DNA from: Bacteroidales bacterium
GTDB lineage: Bacteria; Bacteroidota; Bacteroidia; Bacteroidales; UBA932
Assembly (NCBI GenBank): GCA_017461285.1
Contig: JAFTYS010000143.1
Span: 1 to 14,539 of the forward strand
Direction of reading: 5' to 3'
DNA length: 14,539 bases
Under the pieces are notes generated by a model that was not told the DNA's origin, searched no databases, and saw only the letters and a program-made list of their open reading frames with translations. Of the stretch, positions 5,558 to 13,012 are shown piece by piece. Each line of letters opens with the position of its first letter. Positions within the stretch are counted from its first letter, which is position 1. A program made the position numbers and the translations under genes.

Positions 5558-6730
5558 ATGAAGAGACTTTCCTTATTTCTTGTTCTGCTTCTGCCTTTTG
5601 CAGTTTCAGCTCAGAATGAACCCTTGATATCTTATGACGATTCGACTAAAACCCTTTTTGATGATTCCGGTCGTTTCAAGTCACATATAAATCTTGAATT
5701 TGCATCTTCTGCAAATGCATATTTTACGGAAGGTGCTTTTGATGAGGCATCGTTCAAGATGAATCGTGTCCGTCTTGAGATACTTGGCCGTCTTAACGAC
5801 AATCTTTCTTATCATTTCCGTCAGTCTTTCAATAAGTACAGCAATCCGCATTCTGTCGACAACATGTCCTCGTCAATCGAGTATGCATATATAAAGTGGC
5901 ATCATGAAGATAGGTTTGAATTGGTTGCGGGAAAGCAGTTTCTGGCTGTTGCCGGATATGAGGGATGGGTCAATGGATTGAAGGTCAGGGAATTCAGTGA
6001 GTTTAACAATAATTTTGAGATTTTCCAGTCAGGTCTGACAGGCGTAATAAAGTTCACTCCGACCCAGCATCTGATGCTTCAGGTAGCCAATAATCGCAAT
6101 GCTACAGACAGCGAGATGTATCTCTATGGATTGCCGGAAGGTCTGGAAAGTTCGAAGCTTCCGCTTCTGGCTACAGCCAATTGGAACGGGTGGTTTGCAG
6201 ACGGGGCGCTCCATCTGATGTATTCGGCATCTGCCGGCCAGCTTGCCAAAGGAAAGAACATCTACTATCTGATGTGCGGAAATATCTATGAGAAGGGACC
6301 GGTTCTGGCATATCTTGATGTCCTGTATTCCCGTTCGGCAATAGACAGTCAGCAGCGCATCACCACGCTTCAGGGACAAGGACGGGGGTCTTTGCCTGTC
6401 ACTGCCAGGAATACTGAATATCTGACTTTCATCGCTAATGTTGACTATCGTTTCCATCCTAAATGGAACGGATATATCAAAGGTGCATATGAAACCGCCG
6501 GCATTTATGAGGCAAACGGACCGTTTGCAGCCGGACGCTATACGACATCCTGGAACGCCCAGGCATGTATGGAATGGTTTCCATTCGAGGAAGACGGCGG
6601 CTTCAAGGTCTTCCTCCACTATGTCTACAAGGGATACGAACTGGAGGAAAACGCAAAGGCGCTGGGAGCAATTCTGCCGCACACCCAACGCCTGTCTCTT
6701 GGAATCCAGTATATAATACCTGTATTATAG
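5558..6730 (+). CDS. OprO/OprP-type outer-membrane porin, 390 aa
   Basis: The signal peptide MKRLSLFLVLLLPFAVSA is followed by QNEP, a normal cleavage site. The mature protein has alternating strands with frequent aromatic residues and ends in a strand QRLSLGIQYIIPVL, as expected for a beta-barrel. The early segment HINLEFASSANAYFTEGAFDEASFKMNRVRLEILGRLNDNLSYHFRQSFNKYS and the FELVAGKQFLAVAGYEGW motif are typical of the phosphate-selective porin O/P family. These form outer-membrane channels; in Bacteroidota the substrate is rarely known, so phosphate specificity should not be assumed. The length is normal. It has its own candidate promoter at 5529-5536 and an inverted repeat before the ATG. 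Its last six bases overlap the convergent yicC gene. Confidence 0.85.
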   Translation: MKRLSLFLVLLLPFAVSAQNEPLISYDDSTKTLFDDSGRFKSHINLEFASSANAYFTEGAFDEASFKMNRVRLEILGRLNDNLSYHFRQSFNKYSNPHSVDNMSSSIEYAYIKWHHEDRFELVAGKQFLAVAGYEGWVNGLKVREFSEFNNNFEIFQSGLTGVIKFTPTQHLMLQVANNRNATDSEMYLYGLPEGLESSKLPLLATANWNGWFADGALHLMYSASAGQLAKGKNIYYLMCGNIYEKGPVLAYLDVLYSRSAIDSQQRITTLQGQGRGSLPVTARNTEYLTFIANVDYRFHPKWNGYIKGAYETAGIYEANGPFAAGRYTTSWNAQACMEWFPFEEDGGFKVFLHYVYKGYELEENAKALGAILPHTQRLSLGIQYIIPVL

Positions 6731-7612
6731 GATATTCAGACTCTGTTCCTTTATCTTTTCAAGCTCATCCTTCATCTTCACTACGATCTTCTGGATTTCT
6801 GTGTGATTCGCCTTTGATCCTGTAGTGTTGATCTCTCGTCCCATCTCCTGTGCGATGAAGCCCAGCTTCTTGCCCGGGTTAGGTTCGTTTGCGATAGTGT
6901 CCAGGAAATATCTGCAGTGCTGGCGGAGGCGTACCTTCTCTTCATTGATGTCCAGTTTCTCTATGTAGAAGATCATCTCCTGCTCGAGTCTGCTCTGGTC
7001 TGGTTCAGCCTTGATTTCCGCAAAACGGCTCAAAATTTTTTCCCTGATAGCCTCGGTACGCTCTGATTCGTACTGCTCCACCTGCTTTGAATATGCCAGG
7101 ATGTTCTCGACCTTTTCGGTAACGTCCTTGTACAGGACTTCTCCTTCCTGCTCTCTGAAGGCATTGATGTTCCTGAGAGCCTCGTCGATGCATGCCTCTA
7201 CCACAGGCCAGTTTTCGTCTGTGATGACATCCTGCTTCTTGGCGTCCATGACTTCCGGCATCCTGAGAAGCAATGCAAGGAGATCGTTGGGATTCTTACT
7301 CCAGAGATTGACTGCTCCGATCTTCTCTCCAAGTTCAGAAACCTGCTGGTAATACTCTATCGCAAGATCCATATTGATCTTCTTCGCGCTGTCTGCCGCA
7401 TTTGGTTCGAAAGTGACGAAGAAGTCGATGTTTCCGCGTGTCAGCTCCGCTGCAATCTTCTGGCGCACAGCCATTTCCTTGTCTTTCGGGAGCATCGATG
7501 TCTTTATGCTTATGTCTGCGGTCTTGCCGTTCAGCGAACGTACTTCTACTGTTATCTTACCTGTCTCGAGCAAAGCCTCTGCCTTGCCGTAGCCTGTCAT
7601 TGATTTTATCAT
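6725..7612 (-). CDS. yicC: YicC-family endoribonuclease, 295 aa
   Basis: The N-terminus MIKSMTGYGKAEAL is the invariant YicC opening, and RSLNGKTADISIK follows at residues 25-37. The C-terminal DUF1732 part (247-295) carries GKKLGFIAQEMGREINTTGSKA and the closing VKMKDELEKIKEQSLNIL. YicC in E. coli is an endoribonuclease linked to small-RNA turnover and stationary-phase adaptation; it acts in the cytoplasm. The length is normal for the family. In many bacteria yicC is followed by gmk; here the next gene downstream is a convergent porin whose 3' end overlaps by six bases. The promoter candidate is TATTTTTG on the minus strand at 7641-7648, giving a leader of about 22 bases. Confidence 0.95.
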   Translation of the reverse strand: MIKSMTGYGKAEALLETGKITVEVRSLNGKTADISIKTSMLPKDKEMAVRQKIAAELTRGNIDFFVTFEPNAADSAKKINMDLAIEYYQQVSELGEKIGAVNLWSKNPNDLLALLLRMPEVMDAKKQDVITDENWPVVEACIDEALRNINAFREQEGEVLYKDVTEKVENILAYSKQVEQYESERTEAIREKILSRFAEIKAEPDQSRLEQEMIFYIEKLDINEEKVRLRQHCRYFLDTIANEPNPGKKLGFIAQEMGREINTTGSKANHTEIQKIVVKMKDELEKIKEQSLNIL

Positions 7613-7640
7613 AATGTGTGGATTATCGTGTTTGAAACCG

Positions 7641-7648
7641 CAAAAATA
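7641..7648 (-). promoter_or_regulatory. -7 promoter box of yicC
   Basis: The minus strand reads TATTTTTG, an exact TAnnTTTG match, with a start predicted near 7635. It is also the T-tract that follows the hairpin 7647-7662, so terminator and promoter share bases. Confidence 0.5.
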
Positions 7649-7662
7649 CGGAAATTTCCGTA
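7647..7662 (-). terminator. Perfect 16-bp palindrome, probable weak terminator of the GNAT gene
   Basis: TACGGAAATTTCCGTA is fully self-complementary. On the minus strand it lies seven bases after the GNAT stop and is followed by TTTTTG, so the RNA can form a six-base-pair stem with an AAUU loop and a short U-tract. The stem is short and only half G-C, so termination may be partial. The same palindrome could be a repressor site, because it abuts the yicC -7 box. Confidence 0.5.
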
Positions 7663-7669
7663 AATATGC

Positions 7670-8167
7670 TTATTTATCGCCGTCGCTTCTGTTCAGATGA
7701 TAGGCATCGCGCGGGTCTCCGTTCGCCAGATGGATGATTCCGCATCTGATGAAGCCATATTTCTGAAGTATATGGTGCATGATGACGTTGTCTCTGTGGG
7801 TGTCTATGCGTATGCATCGGGTCTGCGCGAATCCCCAGTCAAGGAGCCTGCGGGCTGCATCGTGTCCGGGTTCGTCCACAGCTATCCTGTGGATGACATG
7901 ATAAGGGGAGTCGTCGGGCCAGCATCCGTCGTATATGGCCGCATATGTCGGGTCCGGTCCAGGTATGAAAGCCATTGTGGCGATGATCCTGCCGTCCTCG
8001 CATAATACCATGCAGTTCCCGTTTCCGATGTCTCTGCTTACGATCTCTAACGAAGGATAGGAGTCGTTCCACTGGTTCATGTTTCCGCTTGCCCGCATGA
8101 TCCTGCGGGCATTGCGGAATATCTCCATCAATGCAGGAATGTCTTCGTATGTCGCCTTTCTTATCAT
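7670..8167 (-). CDS. GNAT-family N-acetyltransferase, 165 aa
   Basis: The opening MIRKATYEDIPALMEIFRNARRIM is the typical strand 1 and helix 1 of a GNAT fold. ILATM-like strands IIATMAFIPG (61-70) and VIHRIAVDEPGHDAARRLLDWGF (91-113) form the central beta4-alpha3 acetyl-CoA region. CIRIDTHRDNVIMHHILQKYGFIRCGII (118-145) is the usual strand 5, helix 4 and K-Y-G-F turn. The pyrophosphate-binding loop is EPGHDA in place of the classical R/QxxGxG/A, so it is a divergent member. It should acetylate a small molecule or a protein amine using acetyl-CoA; the substrate cannot be read from the sequence. It starts seven bases after a promoter box, so its mRNA would have almost no leader, and it is divergent from glnS. 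Confidence 0.88.
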   Translation of the reverse strand: MIRKATYEDIPALMEIFRNARRIMRASGNMNQWNDSYPSLEIVSRDIGNGNCMVLCEDGRIIATMAFIPGPDPTYAAIYDGCWPDDSPYHVIHRIAVDEPGHDAARRLLDWGFAQTRCIRIDTHRDNVIMHHILQKYGFIRCGIIHLANGDPRDAYHLNRSDGDK

Positions 8168-8174
8168 TATGATT

Positions 8175-8182
8175 CAAAGGTA
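8175..8182 (-). promoter_or_regulatory. -7 promoter box of the GNAT gene (near-leaderless)
   Basis: The minus strand reads TACCTTTG, an exact TAnnTTTG match, seven bases before the ATG at 8167. Transcription would begin about one to four bases before the start codon. A TTTA lies about 18 bases upstream as a weak -33 element. Confidence 0.5.
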
Positions 8183-8216
8183 GCAAGTATTTGGCGGAAC
8201 TAAAGCAAAAAAAACG

Positions 8217-8224
8217 TATATTCG
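8217..8224 (+). promoter_or_regulatory. Possible -7 promoter box of glnS
   Basis: TATATTCG differs from TAnnTTTG at one position and would give a start near 8230 and a leader of about 28 bases. A TTTG at 8190-8193 is 23 bases upstream, somewhat too far for a -33 element. This is a tentative call. Confidence 0.3.
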
Positions 8225-8257
8225 CGAGATTATTTGCAAATTCAAAAGACCAACCAT

Positions 8258-9928
8258 ATGGAAGAGGTAAACAAGGATGTCAATGAGACCAGAAATCTCA
8301 ACTTTTTGGAAGAGATCATAGAGGCGGATCTCGCAAGCGGCAAGTGTGAATCAGTGATGACACGTTTCCCGCCTGAACCTAACGGATATCTTCACATCGG
8401 ACATGCGAAGAGCATCTGCATCAATTTCGGACTCGCAAAGAAATACGGCGGAAAGACAAACCTCCGCTTCGATGATACCAACCCGGTAAAGGAAGACACT
8501 GAGTACGTGGACTCAATCAAGGAGGACATCAAGTGGCTCGGCTTCGAGTGGGAGAATGAGCGTTATGCATCAGACTATTTCGACCAGCTTTATGAATGGG
8601 CAGAGGAACTCATAAAGAAGGGACTGGCATATGTCGACGACCAGACGCAGGAGGAGATCCGTGCAGGTCGTGGAACTGTGCAGGTACCTGGTACGGAGAG
8701 CCCTTACCGCAACAGAAGTGTAGAGGAGAATCTCCAGCTTTTCCGCGAAATGAAGGCAGGAAAGTATGCTGACGGCGAGAAGGTGCTCCGCGCGAAGATC
8801 GACATGGCCCATCCGAACATGCTCTTCCGTGACCCTCTTCTTTATCGTATCATCCATGCCCACCATCACCGCACAGGCGACAAGTGGTGCATCTATCCTA
8901 TGTACGACTATGCACACGGCCAGTCCGACTCGATCGAGAACATCACCCATTCGATCTGTACCCTCGAGTTCGACGTTCATCGTCCTCTCTATGACTGGTT
9001 CATCGAGAAGCTCGGCATCTTCCCGTCGCATCAGTATGAGTTCGCAAGACTCAACCTTACATATACCGTGATGTCAAAGCGCAAGCTCCTCGAACTCGTG
9101 AAGAACAATTTCGTAAGCGGCTGGGACGACCCTCGCATGCCTACCATCTGCGGTATCCGCCGTCGCGGATATACTCCTGAATCGATGCGTATGTTCGCCG
9201 AGAAGGTGGGTGTCGCAAAGCGCGAGCAGCTGATCGACCTTCAGCTGATGGAGTGGTGCGTCCGTCAGGACCTCAATGAGCGTTCAAACCGTTATATGGT
9301 GGTTCAGGATCCGGTGAAGCTTACAATCACAAACTGGGAACCTGGCAAGGTGGAGTGGTTCGACGCTCCTCTCAATCCTGCAGATCCTGAAGGACCTTCA
9401 CGCAAGGTTCCTTTCACAGGCGAGGTATATATCGAGAGAAATGACTTCATGGAGGAGCCTCCTAAGAAGTATTTCCGTCTAAAGCCTGACGGAGAGGTAC
9501 GTCTCAAGTATACATACATCATCAAGTGTCAGGAAGTTGTAAAGGACGCAGAAGGCAATATCGTAGAGATCAAGTGTACATACGACCCTACATCAAAGCC
9601 AGGAGCAGGCGAGTGGCGTTCTGTGAAGGGAACCATCCACTGGGTGTCAACAGAGCACGCCAAGGAAATCGAGCTCAGACTTTACGACAAGCTCTTTACA
9701 GAGGCACAGATGGGACAGATTCCTGAGGGTGAGGACTACAAGAACTACCTCAATCCTGAATCTCTCGTAATCGGCAAGGGTTATGCAGAACCTGCCCTCC
9801 TCGAAGACAATTCAGGCATCGCAGTTCAGTTCGAGCGCGTAGGCTACTTCTTCAAGGATCCGGACAGCACACCTGAAAAGTTCGTATTCAACAAGACTAC
9901 AGCCCTCAAGGACAGCTTCAAGTTCTAG
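8258..9928 (+). CDS. glnS: Glutaminyl-tRNA synthetase, 556 aa
   Basis: This class Ib aminoacyl-tRNA synthetase charges tRNA-Gln with glutamine. The ATP-binding HIGH motif is in RFPPEPNGYLHIGHAKS (HIGH at 46-49), and the KMSKS-type loop is VMSKR (271-275). FDDTNP, YDYAHGQSDSIENITHSICTLEFD and FARLNLTYTVMSKRKL are characteristic of GlnRS rather than GluRS. The C-terminal part is the two-barrel anticodon-binding region, ending normally; no YqeY-like appendage is present. Length is as expected. The ATG at 8258 is chosen over an in-frame TTG at 8234, which would add eight unlikely residues. It is divergent from the GNAT gene and convergent with the GH5 gene; the long inverted repeat 9943-10019 follows 14 bases after the stop. 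Confidence 0.97.
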   Translation: MEEVNKDVNETRNLNFLEEIIEADLASGKCESVMTRFPPEPNGYLHIGHAKSICINFGLAKKYGGKTNLRFDDTNPVKEDTEYVDSIKEDIKWLGFEWENERYASDYFDQLYEWAEELIKKGLAYVDDQTQEEIRAGRGTVQVPGTESPYRNRSVEENLQLFREMKAGKYADGEKVLRAKIDMAHPNMLFRDPLLYRIIHAHHHRTGDKWCIYPMYDYAHGQSDSIENITHSICTLEFDVHRPLYDWFIEKLGIFPSHQYEFARLNLTYTVMSKRKLLELVKNNFVSGWDDPRMPTICGIRRRGYTPESMRMFAEKVGVAKREQLIDLQLMEWCVRQDLNERSNRYMVVQDPVKLTITNWEPGKVEWFDAPLNPADPEGPSRKVPFTGEVYIERNDFMEEPPKKYFRLKPDGEVRLKYTYIIKCQEVVKDAEGNIVEIKCTYDPTSKPGAGEWRSVKGTIHWVSTEHAKEIELRLYDKLFTEAQMGQIPEGEDYKNYLNPESLVIGKGYAEPALLEDNSGIAVQFERVGYFFKDPDSTPEKFVFNKTTALKDSFKF

Positions 9929-9942
9929 GAAGGACTTGTAGA

Positions 9943-10019
9943 ATACACTGACAGCCCCGCATCAATCGAAGCAGAAAACTTAAGGAAATGCTTCGCTCGA
10001 TGCGGGGCTGTCGGTGTAT
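9943..10019. terminator. Long inverted repeat between convergent glnS and GH5 genes, probable bidirectional terminator
   Basis: Arms 9943-9963 and 9999-10019 pair over 21 positions with a single G-T wobble. After a short imperfect bulge (two mismatches around one A-T pair) the pairing resumes with CGAAGC (9967-9972) against GCTTCG (9990-9995). The loop is about 15-17 bases and A-rich, containing CTTAAG. The stem core includes ACAGCCCCGCAT, so it is very stable. It occupies almost the entire gap between two convergent genes, the position of a shared terminator. Neither strand has a T-tract after the stem, so termination would not be of the classical intrinsic type; RNA end protection is another possibility. 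Confidence 0.6.
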
Positions 10020-10025
10020 AAAGGA

Positions 10026-11033
10026 TCATTCAGCGGCCTTTCTCTGCAGGTACTCCTTGAAGAAACGTCCCTGAGTGGTTGGGGTGAAGTTCCAGTCTTC
10101 GATAAGTGTAGGTGACCAGGTCGTATCGAAGCACCATACTGTGAAGGATATGCCCTTGCTCTCAAAATATTCAGTTATATGCTTGCCGTACACATCGGTA
10201 GAAATGACCGGGATATGCGCTCCAAGTTCATTTTCGAGACAGAAGCCGATTTCAGTGCAGATTACCGGGTATGTGTCGGCTACAAAACCGAAGTCAGCCT
10301 CCCATTGCTCCTCCCACGGCTCGCTTCTCTTCATCGGGTATGGATGTGAAACGTATGCGATATTCGGACGGTCTATAGGTGCTGATGCTACAGGAGTGAG
10401 GTCGTAAGCCCAGTTGAATCCTGCGCAGAGGCAGATTGCATTCGGGTTATATACACGTATGGTGTCGATGATCTGCTCCTGTATTCCTTTCCATTCCTCC
10501 CATGTACATTCTCCTGTGTCCTCTCCTGTGACGGTCGGCTCGTTGAAGATTTCATACAGAGCCACAGCCGGCTCATCATTATAGCGCTGTGCGACAGTCT
10601 TCCAGAATTTCAGAGTCTCCTCAAGGTCTGTATCGTACATCGGGTTGGTATACTTAGCGTCCTTCAGATTACCGATTGAATGCCAGTCCATTATTACATA
10701 TAGGCCGTGCTTCTTTGCCCATTCGATTCCCTGATCCATTGCACTGAATGTCTCTTCCCAGCCCATTCTGTTAAGATTGGTCGGATGTACGGCGAATCTG
10801 ACGATATTTGCTCCCCAGTCTGCCGCTTCTGCGAAGTACCTCTCATTCCATTGTCCTTCGCTTACCAGCTTTACAGGGTCTGAAAAGCACAGTCCTCTGA
10901 ATATGAGTTCATTACCCTGAGGGTCGATGAACTTGTTGCCTTTCACTGTTACCCACTCTGCAGATGTGGAATCTGATGCACATGCAGAAAATATCACTGC
11001 CAAGATGCTGATGATCAATATTTTCGATTTCAT
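10026..11033 (-). CDS. Glycoside hydrolase family 5 lipoprotein (cellulase/endoglucanase-like), 335 aa
   Basis: MKSKILIISILAVIFSAC is a lipoprotein signal with the lipidated cysteine at residue 18, so the enzyme is membrane-anchored in the periplasm or on the surface. The (beta/alpha)8 GH5 fold is visible: WGANIVRFAVHP (73-84), GLYVIMDWHS (110-119), YEIFNEP (160-166) with acid/base E165, HPYP (230-233) and VICTEIGF (257-264) with nucleophile E261, then FTVWCFDTTW (297-306). GH5 enzymes cleave beta-glucans, mannans or related polysaccharides by a retaining mechanism; the substrate here is unresolved. No carbohydrate-binding module is present. Seven cysteines (49, 176, 201, 203, 259, 265, 301) lie in the mature protein besides C18. 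It starts 32 bases after dsbD with no promoter seen in the gap, so it is probably co-transcribed with dsbD. Confidence 0.9.
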   Translation of the reverse strand: MKSKILIISILAVIFSACASDSTSAEWVTVKGNKFIDPQGNELIFRGLCFSDPVKLVSEGQWNERYFAEAADWGANIVRFAVHPTNLNRMGWEETFSAMDQGIEWAKKHGLYVIMDWHSIGNLKDAKYTNPMYDTDLEETLKFWKTVAQRYNDEPAVALYEIFNEPTVTGEDTGECTWEEWKGIQEQIIDTIRVYNPNAICLCAGFNWAYDLTPVASAPIDRPNIAYVSHPYPMKRSEPWEEQWEADFGFVADTYPVICTEIGFCLENELGAHIPVISTDVYGKHITEYFESKGISFTVWCFDTTWSPTLIEDWNFTPTTQGRFFKEYLQRKAAE

Positions 11034-11065
11034 AGTTATAAGGTTTTTATGTATAGGTAGATCAG

Positions 11066-13006
11066 CTATTTTTCGTAAGCGTCGAGGCCGCTCTGGAGGA
11101 AATCTACGAAACCGTCGATAGAGAGGTCGTAGCCGCGTACCGGTACGAGCATTTCTCCGTCAGGGGACAGGAGCACGTAGTTCGGCTGGGCGTTCACGTT
11201 CCACTTTGTGCGTGCTATGTATGAGTTTGCACGTCCGAGGTCCTTGTATACCTTTCCGCTCTCTGCGTCTGTCACATAGTCTTCCTTGTCGAGCTTCTGC
11301 TTGTCGTCTGTGTAAAGAGCGACAACCACGAAGTCATTCTTGAGCATCCCGAGTACTGTAGGATCGCTCCATACTCTAGACTCCATCTCGCGGCAGTTCA
11401 CGCATCCGTGACCGGTAACGTCCACGAATACAGGCTTTCCTGCCTTCTTTGCAGCCTCAAGGGCATCGTCAAGGTCAAAATAACCCTGGAGCCCGAGAGG
11501 AAGGTGAAGTCCGAAGTCGTTTTCTGCAGCGACAGTCTGGCCTGCTTCAACATAATTACTTGCAGAACTGTTCTGTCCTATTACGAAATCCTGCGTCGTG
11601 ATAGGCGGAAGGTATCCTGAAAGAGCCTTGAGAGGGGCTCCCCACATGCCTGGTATGAGATATACCACGAATGAGAAAACTCCGATTGCGAGCGCGAGAC
11701 GAGGGACCTTGAGATACTCAAGAGGCTCGTCGTGGGCGAAGCGGATCTTTCCGATGAGGTAAAGGCCGAGAAGGGTGAATACCGCAATCCAGATGGCGAG
11801 GTAAACCTCTCTGTCGAGAAGGCCCCAGTGGTATGTCTGGTCAGCGACGCTGAGGAACTTGAGTCCGAGGGCAACCTCGATGAATCCGAGGACTACCTTT
11901 ACTGAATTCAGCCAGCTTCCTCCGCTCTTCTTGAACTTCTTCAGAAGCGACGGGAAGAATGCGAGGATTGTGAACGGGAGTGCGAATGCCACAGAGAATG
12001 CAAGCATTGTCACCATCGGCTCCCAGAACTCGCCCTGTGTTGACTTGATGAGCACAGAACCTACTATCGGACCTGTGCATGAGAATGATACGAGTACAAG
12101 CGTGAGCGCCATGAAGAATACGCCTGCAAGTCCTTTCTTGTCAGCTCCCTTGTCGCTCTTGTTGACGATTGATTCGGGAAGTGTGATCTCAAATGCTCCG
12201 AAGAATGAAGCCGCGAAGATCATGAACACGATGAAGAAGATGATGTTAGGAAGCCAGTGGGTAGACAGCCAGTTGAAGATGTCCGCAGTCACTGCATCTC
12301 CTCCGATGATCCTTGTGAGCATGATGATCACTGAAATCGGAACTGTATAGAGAAGGACGATGAAGAGTCCGTACATCGCAGCCTTGAAACGGCCTGCTGC
12401 AACATTCTCCGATCCCTTCATGAAGAATGAGACTGTCATAGGGACCATAGGAAACACGCACGGGGTCAGAAGCATTGCAAAGCCCCAGAGGATGGCCTCG
12501 ATTATCAGGCCCCAGATCGAGCCTTTCTTTTCTTCAGGCTCGCCGATTTCGCCCGCTGCAGCTACAGCTGTCTTCGGGCTTATCTCTACCTCGAAGTCAT
12601 AATACTCTGCCTTGCAGGCGCCTCCTGTACATGCATTTGTAAAGATGGTGCCGGCGTAGACAGCTGATGTGCCGTCGAGCTTTATGTTCTGCGCGATGAT
12701 GATCTCGTCTGTATAATGCTTTACAAGCTCTCCGAATTCGTCAACTTCCTCTACAGGAGTGCCGAGCTCGTACGGAGCGCCGTCAAGCTCTCCGCCTTCT
12801 ACAGTCACATCCATTAGCTCAGTTGCCGAGAACTCGTCAGTAAGTGTATAGGTATGGTAGCCCGGAGCAACCTTGCCGGTGAATACTACACGGTATGTGT
12901 CATCTGCTGTCTTTTCAACATGTGATGACCATGTTACCAGCTGCTGCTGGGCGAATGCTGCCAGACCGATGAGGGAAGCAGCAATCAATGTCAGTAACTT
13001 TTTCAT
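11066..13006 (-). CDS. dsbD: Thiol:disulfide interchange protein DsbD, 646 aa
   Basis: The protein carries electrons across the inner membrane from cytoplasmic thioredoxin to periplasmic thiol partners. The three DsbD parts are present in order. After a signal peptide (MKKLLTLIAASLIGLAAFA), an N-terminal periplasmic domain contains the cysteine pair CTGGAC (C126, C131). The membrane domain has TPCVFPMVP (C183) and SFSCTGPIVG (C310), the intramembrane redox pair, among about eight helices (165-460). A C-terminal thioredoxin-like domain has CVNC (C535, C538) in DVTGHGCVNCREME and a cis-proline region NAQPNYVLL. All six expected cysteines are there, so it looks functional. It lies six bases after the rny stop and 32 bases before the GH5 gene. 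Confidence 0.95.
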   Translation of the reverse strand: MKKLLTLIAASLIGLAAFAQQQLVTWSSHVEKTADDTYRVVFTGKVAPGYHTYTLTDEFSATELMDVTVEGGELDGAPYELGTPVEEVDEFGELVKHYTDEIIIAQNIKLDGTSAVYAGTIFTNACTGGACKAEYYDFEVEISPKTAVAAAGEIGEPEEKKGSIWGLIIEAILWGFAMLLTPCVFPMVPMTVSFFMKGSENVAAGRFKAAMYGLFIVLLYTVPISVIIMLTRIIGGDAVTADIFNWLSTHWLPNIIFFIVFMIFAASFFGAFEITLPESIVNKSDKGADKKGLAGVFFMALTLVLVSFSCTGPIVGSVLIKSTQGEFWEPMVTMLAFSVAFALPFTILAFFPSLLKKFKKSGGSWLNSVKVVLGFIEVALGLKFLSVADQTYHWGLLDREVYLAIWIAVFTLLGLYLIGKIRFAHDEPLEYLKVPRLALAIGVFSFVVYLIPGMWGAPLKALSGYLPPITTQDFVIGQNSSASNYVEAGQTVAAENDFGLHLPLGLQGYFDLDDALEAAKKAGKPVFVDVTGHGCVNCREMESRVWSDPTVLGMLKNDFVVVALYTDDKQKLDKEDYVTDAESGKVYKDLGRANSYIARTKWNVNAQPNYVLLSPDGEMLVPVRGYDLSIDGFVDFLQSGLDAYEK

Positions 13007-13012
13007 TTAAAA

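Noticed and set aside
6029..6688. 219-codon open frame on the minus strand within the porin gene
   Set aside because: It is antisense to a well-supported porin reading frame and has no recognisable motif or promoter.
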